Origin: Anaerolineales bacterium
Lineage (GTDB): Bacteria > Chloroflexota > Anaerolineae > 4572-78 > J111
Assembly: GCA_015075185.1 (NCBI GenBank)
Contig: JABTUW010000009.1
Span: 1-64,000 of the forward strand
Length of the DNA stretch: 64,000 nt
Direction of reading: 5' to 3'
Part shown: positions 57,124-64,000 of the stretch, one piece after another
Layout of the letters: each line of letters opens with the position of its first letter
How positions within the stretch are numbered: the first letter of the stretch is position 1
The notes under the pieces: generated by a model
What the model was told of the DNA's origin: nothing
The model's input: the letters and a program-made list of their open reading frames with translations, nothing else
The model's database searches: none
Translations under genes and position numbers: made by a program

Positions 57124-57987
57124 ATGAATCAAGAACAGGGCAGCATTATGATTGCCACCTTGGGTGGGCAACCCCAGTTAATTACGTTTGCTCTGGATGC
57201 CCTCCTGGCTCAGGGCGAAACCATCCGTGAGGTTATCGTGCTTTACCTCTCAGCCGAAGGTAGCCGGGTCAATCGGGCCTTGGCGAAGTTAACGACCGAG
57301 TTTATTAACGATTCTTATGCAGGTCGGCCCTGCCGTTTACGCCCAATACCCATTCGAGATGGGTTGGCCCGCCTCCCGGATATTCAGAATGAAGATAACG
57401 CTAACGCCACCTGGGAAATGCTGCGCGATTTGATTGTTACCCTAAAAAACGAGCGCCATACCTTGCACGTCTGTGTGAGTGGCGGACGCCGGATGATGGC
57501 TTTGGTCATGGTCTCGGTGGCGCTATTACATTTTAGCTACCGCGATAAGTTGTGGCACATCTACACCCCTGACCCCTTTCTGGCCCAAGCACGGGAGGGA
57601 GCAATTATGCACGCGCGGCCAGAAGATGGAGTTCGACTGGTTCAAGTACCATTGGCGCCTTTAGGCCAACATTTTCCTGCTTTACGCGAACTCATCCAGG
57701 CAACACCTGTCAATATGAAGAGCCAATTTGGCTGGTTGGACGAGACAGAACGCCAACGCTGTCAAATTGTCGTTTCTCAATTGACTCCCCGCGAATTAGA
57801 AGCCCTCAAAGCTTTTGCGGCGGGCCGCTCACCGCAAGCTGTGGCCGACGAGATGAACATCGGTTTAAATACCGTCAACACTTATAAGAAGAAGATTTTC
57901 GAGCTGTGCCGGAGTACCTGGCCGGACCAGAAAACCATCCGTTATTACCACTTGCGGGAGTGGTTTGGTCCCTTTTTCGAGAAGTAA
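57124..57987 (+). CDS. CARF-domain transcription regulator with LuxR-type HTH
   Basis: 287 residues. Residues 1-200 match the NE0113/Csx CARF family: 'SIMIATLGGQPQLITFALDAL', 'VIVLYLSAEGS', and ligand motif 'SGGRRMM' at 119-125. Residues about 219-262 are a LuxR/GerE-type helix-turn-helix ('LTPRELEALKAFAAGRSPQ', 'TVNTYKKKIF'). CARF domains bind cyclic oligoadenylate, so this is a ligand-controlled DNA-binding protein that could adjust transcription when the CRISPR complex signals. It may act on its own divergent promoter with the csx3 gene. Only weak ribosome site. Confidence 0.85.
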   Translation: MNQEQGSIMIATLGGQPQLITFALDALLAQGETIREVIVLYLSAEGSRVNRALAKLTTEFINDSYAGRPCRLRPIPIRDGLARLPDIQNEDNANATWEMLRDLIVTLKNERHTLHVCVSGGRRMMALVMVSVALLHFSYRDKLWHIYTPDPFLAQAREGAIMHARPEDGVRLVQVPLAPLGQHFPALRELIQATPVNMKSQFGWLDETERQRCQIVVSQLTPRELEALKAFAAGRSPQAVADEMNIGLNTVNTYKKKIFELCRSTWPDQKTIRYYHLREWFGPFFEK

Positions 57988-58052
57988 GGCAGGATGTGAG
58001 AATTTACCCCCGCCCCTCCTTTGGGGAGTATACCATATTCACTCTGCCGGGA

Positions 58053-58100
58053 CATCACCAAAAATGGTGAGAAAGTTCACCCATGTATGGTGATGCTTTT
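58053..58100 (+). terminator. Nested hairpin after CARF-HTH gene
   Basis: CATCACCA (58053-58060) pairs with TGGTGATG (58088-58095); inside, GGTGA pairs with TCACC. CTTTTTGG follows. A terminator or a regulatory site; the repeated TCACC/GGTGA units could also bind the HTH protein. Confidence 0.5.
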
Positions 58101-58255
58101 TGGTAGAGAATGAAGTAAACTGCATAAGGGGTCAAGCCAATATTTCTTGCCTGAACTTCCTTAACCTCACCTTCATCTTCTCACTACACCCGACAATTAT
58201 TGCAGAGCGAATAATATTGCAATCAAATTGAAAGGTTTCTGGCCGAATTTGGTGC

Positions 58256-58261
58256 TATACT
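58256..58261 (+). promoter_or_regulatory. Probable -10 of the csm operon
   Basis: TATACT at 58256-58261, preceded 22 bases upstream by TTGAAA (suboptimal spacing), 88 bases before cas10. The rest of 57988-58348 shows no gene and no CRISPR repeat. Confidence 0.45.
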
Positions 58262-58348
58262 GGAGTTATCATTTATCAGCGGCTGCCCAGGCAGTCACGA
58301 CAAAAGCAAATCCCTCTCAAAAATTGATACCCCAACGAAGGAGAGACT

Positions 58349-60760
58349 ATGGAAGAGAAGGTTTTCCAAGCTGCTCTGGGTGGATTGCTACAGAGCGTTA
58401 GCGAGTTTGCCAAAAGAACCACAGAACCTGTCAGGATAAGTGAACTTATTCCAGCGCAGTGGTATTCAGCCATTTATGATGAAAATACGTTTCCGGGTCT
58501 TAACTCTTCGCTTGAGCAGGTCGTGTCTATGGCGGCCCAGTTGGCGGCAGGGGGAGCTTCCCTAATTAGCCACAGCCAGCCTGAACAGCTAGCCTCTATT
58601 TTTTGCAGTTTAGGGGGCTTAACTGATGGCCAGCAACAACCCGTTCCTGCTCCCCCGGCAAAGTACCTGCCGATAGCTGCGCTAAGCATTGATGAAACAG
58701 TTATCTTTCCTCAGGCTAAAGCGAGCGATACAACTCAAGCTTACAAGAATTTATGGATACAGTTTTCTCAAGCCTTGACAAGGTTAAAACGAGTGTATGA
58801 GGCTGGTGCGACAGATGCAGAATCATACTTGAATAATCTGCTCCGGTTGATGCAACGTTACTGTTGGTGCATCCCGGTAATGTTTGGCGAAACACAGAGC
58901 GATGTTAGTCTTTATGACCACGGTCGGATTACCAGCGCCCTGGCAGCATGTTCAATTGATCGAAAGGAAACTAATGATCCAAAGGATGTGGCTTTATTAG
59001 TAGGGGGTGATATTTCGGAGGTACAGAAGTTTATTTATACTATTACCTCTCGAGGGGCGACGAGTGGTCTGCGCGGACGCTCCATGTACCTCCAGCTATT
59101 GACGGAAGTTGTCGCTCGTTTTGTATTAAACCGGATTGAGATGCCTTTGACGAACCTCATTTACGCGGGGGGGGGGCATTTTTATCTACTTGCGCCAGTT
59201 AACAAAAAGACCCAGTTGCTCGAGGCCCAGCAATATATCAGCCAAGTTCTACTACACCATCATCAAGGCGATTTATACCTGGCAGTCGCCTCGGAAATCA
59301 TTCAGGCCGAGGAATTTGCAGGCCAATTCCTGCCAGAAAAATGGCGAGATCTACAGCGGGGGCTACAGAAGGCCAAACAACAACCCTTTACCGAACTGGC
59401 CGACCAGGTCGCCGAGTTATTGTTTGCGCCCCAGGAGCATGGAGGCAACGAGGAAAAATTGTGCCAGGTCTGCCAGCGTGAGCATCCGGGGACAGAGGAG
59501 CGGGAAAAGGCCCGTAAATGCCCGGTCTGTATTGGCTTTGAGGAATTAGGGAAAGACCTACGAGAAGCTGTCTATTACTGCCTGGATGAAATAGATACGG
59601 CCCCGTTACCAAAAAAAGATACCCCACCGGCTAGCTGGCAAGACATTCTGGCTCACTTTGGCTACCGCGCTGGGTTTTATGAGCTTAAACAACAGCTACC
59701 TCCGCTGGATCCTTCGGTTAAACGGCGTACCTTGCTGGCTCTAAATGACTCGGTTTTGGCGGAGCTAACCCCAGGCCCCAGGCAAGTGACCGGTCGTCAT
59801 TTGCTGGTAAACATCACCCCAACACTGGTGGCCGATGAGTTTGCGGAGTTTGAAAAGAAAATTAAGGACCTGCCTAAGCCTGGCTCAGTTAAGCCCTTTG
59901 AGGTGATGACCGAACAAGCTGAAGGAATCAAGCGGCTGGGTATCCTGCGCATGGATGTGGACAACCTGGGCCAGATTTTCAGTAAGGGTTTAGGCACGCG
60001 GGCAACTCTCACCCGGATAGCGTCTCTGAGCTTTGCCGTCAGCCTGTTTTTTGAGGGTTGGCTTGAGCAGATTGCAAGGGAGGTGAATGATAAGGAAGCC
60101 AAACTAAATCAAGGCCGTCAAGAACCGAGAGGATTGATTTACTCTATCTATTCCGGCGGCGATGACCTCTTTTTTGTCGGGGCCTGGGATTTGATGCTTT
60201 TGTTGGCCGAGCGAATCAAGCAGGATCTGCACCGTTATGCAAGTGAGCATATTGGGGTGCATGTGAGTGGTGGAGTAGCTCTGGCCGGGAGCAAGTATCC
60301 CCTGTACCAGGCGGCTGAGGATGCCCACGAGGCGGAACAGGCAGCCAAGGCAAGGCGGCCCGATGGGCAGAGCAAAAATGCATTGAATTTCCTGGGGCAA
60401 ACCGTCCCGTGGGACAAGTTTGCTGAGATCAAACAGCGCCAACAGACCCTAAAGAAAATGGTAGCCGCAGAAATAGCGCCCACAGCTCTGCTGCAGCGCC
60501 TGATCCAATTGTACGTGGAATATGAACAAGCCAACCGCGAACTGGCCCAAAAGGGGCAGAGTGGCAAGGTGTATTGGGGGCCGTGGCACTGGCACAGCGC
60601 CTACACCTTAACCCGGCTAGCCGACCGGGTGAAAAAACAAGATGCAACAGCCAGTAGTGAAATCTTGGCCATCCGGGATGCATTGCGTTTGGAAGCGTTT
60701 ACCAATATTGAGTGGGTCGGTCTGGCCGCTCGCTGGGCTGAATTATTAGTACGAGATTGA
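58349..60760 (+). CDS. cas10: Cas10/Csm1, HD-inactive, GGDD-active
   Basis: 803 residues, type III-A size. The N-terminal region that should read 'LLHDIGKF' is 'LLQSVSEFAKR' (13-23), so the HD nuclease metal site is lost; the later 'ADxLSSGE'-type Asp is missing as well ('AAQLAAGGA'). The first palm has 'LLVGGDISEVQKFIYTI' (217-232); zinc finger C372, C375, C391, C394; second palm 'GILRMDVDNLGQIF' (531-544) and 'SGGDD' at 602-606, the intact cyclase site for cyclic oligoadenylate synthesis. Its main output would therefore be signalling, not DNA cleavage. AAGGAG ahead of ATG 58349. The NACHT gene follows after 14 bases. Confidence 0.93.
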   Translation: MEEKVFQAALGGLLQSVSEFAKRTTEPVRISELIPAQWYSAIYDENTFPGLNSSLEQVVSMAAQLAAGGASLISHSQPEQLASIFCSLGGLTDGQQQPVPAPPAKYLPIAALSIDETVIFPQAKASDTTQAYKNLWIQFSQALTRLKRVYEAGATDAESYLNNLLRLMQRYCWCIPVMFGETQSDVSLYDHGRITSALAACSIDRKETNDPKDVALLVGGDISEVQKFIYTITSRGATSGLRGRSMYLQLLTEVVARFVLNRIEMPLTNLIYAGGGHFYLLAPVNKKTQLLEAQQYISQVLLHHHQGDLYLAVASEIIQAEEFAGQFLPEKWRDLQRGLQKAKQQPFTELADQVAELLFAPQEHGGNEEKLCQVCQREHPGTEEREKARKCPVCIGFEELGKDLREAVYYCLDEIDTAPLPKKDTPPASWQDILAHFGYRAGFYELKQQLPPLDPSVKRRTLLALNDSVLAELTPGPRQVTGRHLLVNITPTLVADEFAEFEKKIKDLPKPGSVKPFEVMTEQAEGIKRLGILRMDVDNLGQIFSKGLGTRATLTRIASLSFAVSLFFEGWLEQIAREVNDKEAKLNQGRQEPRGLIYSIYSGGDDLFFVGAWDLMLLLAERIKQDLHRYASEHIGVHVSGGVALAGSKYPLYQAAEDAHEAEQAAKARRPDGQSKNALNFLGQTVPWDKFAEIKQRQQTLKKMVAAEIAPTALLQRLIQLYVEYEQANRELAQKGQSGKVYWGPWHWHSAYTLTRLADRVKKQDATASSEILAIRDALRLEAFTNIEWVGLAARWAELLVRD

Positions 60761-60774
60761 GATAGGTAAATCTA

Positions 60775-62805
60775 ATGGAGCGAGATATTTTCTTTAGGCC
60801 GGAACGCTTCATAGAGAAACAATATCTAGAGGAAAGAACTCTCTCAGATCGAAAACTATGTATTCCTTTAATTAAAGATGATATAGACAAGCGCGCTGAG
60901 TTCATTCGAGATTTGATTGCTTTAGCCAATGCCTCTCGCGAACGTGGTAAGCCAGCTTATATTTTATTTGGGGTTCGAGATAATTGGGATAAAGTTGGCA
61001 TTGAGGGCCAATCAGTTCAAGCGAAATTACCCATTGGGTACAATCCAAATGATGATGCCCAAGTTGAACATCTACAACGAAAAGTCATTGAAAAGGCGTT
61101 TATTGGGATAGCGACTCAATATATTGCTCCTAAAGTGCCTAGCCTTGAATACTATCATGGCTTAATTGATGGAGTTCGTTTTTCGTATTTGGAGATATGC
61201 GCAGAAGCACTGAACAAGACCGCTTATGAAGTAGCAAAAGATTTACTTGATGCACAGGCGGTCACGCAATTAAAAAAGGGTGACTGTTTTACAAGGCGAG
61301 GCGAAAGTAAAATACCAGTATCAGAAGAGGAAAAACCATTCCTCTATTCTTGGACAAATAGGCCCTATATTGATAACTCTCAGTGGAGAAACTATATCAA
61401 TCAATTAAAGGAAGGTGGTGAGTTTGAAAATCTGGAAGATGTTATTGGACGACAGTTTTTATATGCAAACAACGATACCCCTTTAGAGGATGAGGTAAAA
61501 GTATACATCGAGTCCCCTCCAGGATTATCTTTACTTATAATTAGAGGGCAACCCGGATGTGGTAAAAGCGTTTTTCTGCAAGACCAAACTCGTAAATTGG
61601 CAACTAATCTAATACAAGAGTTAGAAAGTAACACTCAGAGTGTTAGTTTCAAAAATCCAATCCCAATCTTCCAGTCTCTAAACGATTTTTCTATTAAGCC
61701 AGGTGACTCACTTGAACGTGAGTTGATAAAACGTTTGCGTGAGCCAAGTTTAAGTGAACTTCAAGTTGCCAGCGAACCTGAAAAGGTTTTTCAAGATAAA
61801 AGTAAGAAGTGGGTAATCTTGTTGGATGCTTTTGATGAGGTTGCGCCAGAACTACAGTCTGAAATATGGCGTGAGATTCGTCGCTTAGCCTCTTATCCTC
61901 AAGATATGAAGATAATACTGACTGTTAGGCCGGACGTACCCCTTCGTGTGCCTAAGACAGGAGTAAAAGAAGTAACTGTAGCTCCTCTAAAAGAGGAACA
62001 AATATGGAATTATTTAAGGGGTCAAATTGAGTCTGATGAAAAAGAAAAGATTGTAAAAAGCTTCTTCGCAACCAATAACGAAATATGGAGACATCTCGAA
62101 GTTCCTTTATTTTTGAAAACCGCTGCTACCTACTTTAATAGTATAAAAATTACTTCTGATGCTGATAAAACTGGTAACAACAATTTAGAAGACAATGCAA
62201 ATACTATCGTTGAATCGCCTATGATTGGTTCCAAATTAATAGATCTGACTGGTGAAAATCTTACTGATAAACCAGAATTCGCTTCTACAAATCTAATTCG
62301 GACAGAGCTGTTAGATAAGGAAGCAGAAGATACCTCTATAAGAATGGGTATTTTTTTGGACAAAGTGTTTCATCTACTATGGAAACATAACGATGAGAAG
62401 AAACGGCTAGTTGGAATGGATCTTGGCGATTTAGATGAAACTTATGAGGCTTTGGGAGAAATGGTCGCCAAAAAAATGGTTAGACGTGAGAAAGTAAGAA
62501 TTAGAGAAGCAGAAGTATTTCTAAAGAAAGTCTTGAATTGGATTCTCGATCTCGGAATCTTATTTAAGAGTGGAGGTCGTATTTTCTTTTTAACCTCACT
62601 GGCCAAGATTTATTTCGCAGCTTTCTTTTTACGAGTGTTATTGGAGGAACCAGATGAATTGAATGAAATTATCACGAATACTCCTGAATTTTGGGAAAAA
62701 TGTTTATCAATTGTTAGGGATTTTGCATCAATGGATAAGCAATTAGATATTTCACCTTTGATACATTGTGTAGAAATTCTTAAGGGAGAACAGACAAATG
62801 GCTGA
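60775..62805 (+). CDS. AlbA/Schlafen-like NACHT STAND ATPase inside the csm operon
   Basis: 676 residues. N-terminal about 25-175: 'AEFIRDLIALANASRERG' and 'AYILFGVRDN' match the AlbA_2/Schlafen-type domain (nucleic-acid binding, RNase in some members). Then a NACHT ATPase: Walker A 'GQPGCGKS' 258-265, Walker B 'WVILLDAFDEV' ending near 356, sensor arginine in 'ILTVRPD', and 'VPLFLKTA'. The last 200 residues are helical. AT-rich compared with cas10, indicating separate origin. It overlaps csm2 by 8 bases and starts 14 bases after cas10, so it is translated as part of the Csm operon. NACHT proteins are known anti-phage sensors; function with type III CRISPR is inference. Confidence 0.85.
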   Translation: MERDIFFRPERFIEKQYLEERTLSDRKLCIPLIKDDIDKRAEFIRDLIALANASRERGKPAYILFGVRDNWDKVGIEGQSVQAKLPIGYNPNDDAQVEHLQRKVIEKAFIGIATQYIAPKVPSLEYYHGLIDGVRFSYLEICAEALNKTAYEVAKDLLDAQAVTQLKKGDCFTRRGESKIPVSEEEKPFLYSWTNRPYIDNSQWRNYINQLKEGGEFENLEDVIGRQFLYANNDTPLEDEVKVYIESPPGLSLLIIRGQPGCGKSVFLQDQTRKLATNLIQELESNTQSVSFKNPIPIFQSLNDFSIKPGDSLERELIKRLREPSLSELQVASEPEKVFQDKSKKWVILLDAFDEVAPELQSEIWREIRRLASYPQDMKIILTVRPDVPLRVPKTGVKEVTVAPLKEEQIWNYLRGQIESDEKEKIVKSFFATNNEIWRHLEVPLFLKTAATYFNSIKITSDADKTGNNNLEDNANTIVESPMIGSKLIDLTGENLTDKPEFASTNLIRTELLDKEAEDTSIRMGIFLDKVFHLLWKHNDEKKRLVGMDLGDLDETYEALGEMVAKKMVRREKVRIREAEVFLKKVLNWILDLGILFKSGGRIFFLTSLAKIYFAAFFLRVLLEEPDELNEIITNTPEFWEKCLSIVRDFASMDKQLDISPLIHCVEILKGEQTNG

Positions 62806-63205
62806 AAAATCTTGGGGAACTTTCCCTAAACCTACCGAAGATGAGATAAAGACGATTATTACAAAAGACGAAGGTGTCGAAATCCTTGTCAAATATGCTG
62901 ATAATATTGGCAAAGCGCTAGCCAATCAACTTACGACCAACCAAATTCGGGCAATTTTTGGTGAGGTTCGTCGTATCCAGGGTGAGTGGAAAACAAAACC
63001 AGACATAGCCAAGAGAAACTTAATCTTACTGAAGCCCAAGATGGCCTATAGAGCTAGAAAAGAACGAGGTAGAGCAGTGGGTGACTTAGTTTCTGTTCTA
63101 TCACCAGCCATTGATTTTGTGCAAGGGGATATTAAAAGCTTTACCCGCTTCGTTGAGTTTTTTGAAGCCATATTAGCCTATCATAAAGCCTACGGCGGCA
63201 ACTAG
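62798..63205 (+). CDS. csm2: Csm2, small subunit of type III-A effector
   Basis: 135 residues, all helical, with 'ALANQLTTNQIRAIFGEVRRI', 'NLILLKPKMAYRARKE', and 'FTRFVEFFEAILAYHKAYGG', the signature of Csm2. It forms the inner filament of the Csm complex along the crRNA-target duplex. ATG lies inside the end of the NACHT gene (overlap 62798-62805) with GGGAG upstream; csm3 starts 14 bases after its stop. Confidence 0.92.
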   Translation: MAEKSWGTFPKPTEDEIKTIITKDEGVEILVKYADNIGKALANQLTTNQIRAIFGEVRRIQGEWKTKPDIAKRNLILLKPKMAYRARKERGRAVGDLVSVLSPAIDFVQGDIKSFTRFVEFFEAILAYHKAYGGN

Positions 63206-63219
63206 AAAGGAAGACGATC

Positions 63220-64000
63220 ATGGATAATAAGACCATTAAACTCAAAGGACGCATTTTCTTAGTCTTCGATATTAAGACCAATACGGGGCTGCACATCGGC
63301 GGCTCGGATGAAGGGATCAGTATCGGTGGTGTGGATAAAACCGTCATTCGAGACAGGCTGACAAATCGCCCCTACATTCCCGGCTCCTCGCTGCGGGGTA
63401 AGGTACGCTCACTGCTTGAGAAGTACAGCGGTGCGCCGCAAAATACCTCGGTGGGCAATGTCACCATTCATTCCTGCAAAACTCAGGCGGATTACGACAA
63501 TTCTTTGGTTTGCCAGGTTTTTGGCGTAACCGGCGATGCCGAATGCTCGTCGCCTACCCGGCTGATTGTACGGGATGTGCAAATGAGCCAAAAGAGTGCC
63601 GATGATCTGAACGCCTTGCGCACCGATCTGCCCTACACCGAGGTCAAGACGGAAGTGGCCATTGACCGCGTAACTTCTGCCGCTAACCCCCGCCAGATGG
63701 AACGGGTGCCGGCTGGAACCACCTTCGGGGATGCTGAAATGATCTTTAGCCTGTACGAAGGCGATGGTATTGACAGCAGCCGGGATATGGAGCGGTTTAA
63801 GTTTTTGTTGACGGGTCTGCAACTATTGGAAGATGATTACCTGGGCGGCTTAGGGTCGCGTGGTTCGGGCAAGGTACGATTAGACAACATCAAGGTCAAG
63901 GTAAAGTCAAGTAAGAATTATGACCAGGCCCATGATGTATATGCTGTATCAGCCGCCGAGAGTGATGCGCCCCTCAGCCAGCTTGTGGCGAACTTTGCAA
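63220..64000 (+). CDS. csm3: Csm3 (partial), target-RNA-cleaving backbone subunit
   Basis: At least 260 residues, running off the window, of a RAMP protein. 'GRIFLVFDIKTNTGLHIGGSD' start, catalytic-loop Asp D39 in 'IGGVDKTVIRD' corresponding to the Asp that cuts target RNA, 'YIPGSSLRGKVRSLLEKY' and the Gly-rich 'GGLGSRGSGKV' near 215. Multiple copies form the Csm backbone and cut target RNA at 6-base intervals, which switches off Cas10. Preceded by GAAAGGAAG. Confidence 0.93.
   Translation, partial: MDNKTIKLKGRIFLVFDIKTNTGLHIGGSDEGISIGGVDKTVIRDRLTNRPYIPGSSLRGKVRSLLEKYSGAPQNTSVGNVTIHSCKTQADYDNSLVCQVFGVTGDAECSSPTRLIVRDVQMSQKSADDLNALRTDLPYTEVKTEVAIDRVTSAANPRQMERVPAGTTFGDAEMIFSLYEGDGIDSSRDMERFKFLLTGLQLLEDDYLGGLGSRGSGKVRLDNIKVKVKSSKNYDQAHDVYAVSAAESDAPLSQLVANFA

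Noticed and set aside
57988..58348. CRISPR array next to cas10
   Set aside because: No repeated unit of 25-40 bases; only the nested TCACC/GGTGA hairpin. The array is presumably beyond the right edge.

Overview
The window looks like a chromosomal segment of a Chloroflexota bacterium, probably Anaerolineae or a relative. This is inferred, not proven. The hints are membrane-anchored proteins with long Pro/Thr linkers and Excalibur domains, a multi-PAS hybrid kinase, an N-succinylamino-acid racemase paired with a GNAT transferase, and an ImuA-ImuB-DUF6504-DnaE2 mutasome. The first 33.3 kb are accessory DNA and the remainder looks like host chromosome with a type III CRISPR locus at its right end.

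Region 1 (1 to about 33,335) is the right part of an integrated mobile element whose left end lies outside the window. It ends in a tyrosine recombinase (32138-33118) followed by the 3' end of a tRNA-like gene (33310-33334), the usual mark of an attachment site. It carries a giant DNA methylase/SNF2-type helicase, a DnaB-like helicase, RusA, RadC, a RecA/Sak4-like ATPase, a terminase-small-subunit-like HTH protein, an FtsK/HerA-type translocase and an initiator-like protein with a DnaA N-terminal domain. The initiator gene sits beside three identically built 31-bp inverted repeats and an AT-rich tract, a good origin candidate. No relaxase, type IV secretion or virion gene was recognised, so it resembles an integrative plasmid or phage-plasmid-like element. 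Cargo includes a FIST sensor protein, a response regulator and a membrane WD40 protein that share a short helical adaptor motif. A small integron-type cassette array lies at 16457-18962: three leftward, AT-richer genes separated by attC-like sites, without a recognisable integron integrase.

Region 2 (33,335 to about 49,800) is chromosomal. It holds a duplicated single-domain response regulator (the left copy is frameshifted), a decayed DNA methyltransferase, a PAS hybrid histidine kinase, a secreted trypsin-like protease, a putative metalloprotease toxin with a GNQAV-type leader, the racemase/GNAT pair, three membrane-anchored proteins and a PPOX-family flavoprotein. A structured small RNA with its own promoter and terminator occurs twice: upstream of the WD40 gene in the element and upstream of the hybrid kinase in the chromosome.

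Region 3 (49,900 to 55,300) is an SOS mutagenesis cassette, imuA-imuB-DUF6504-dnaE2, with a perfect GAAC-N4-GTTC LexA-type box next to a strong promoter.

Region 4 (55,700 to 64,000) is a type III-A CRISPR locus. It contains a leftward AAA-Csx3 fusion (predicted cyclic-oligoadenylate ring nuclease), a divergent CARF-LuxR-type HTH regulator, a Cas10/Csm1 with a destroyed HD nuclease site but an intact GGDD cyclase, then an AlbA/Schlafen-like NACHT STAND ATPase inserted between cas10 and csm2 and overlapping csm2, then csm2 and the start of csm3. The most interesting hypothesis is that this locus works by signalling, with the NACHT protein as a built-in effector or partner. No CRISPR array is visible in the window.
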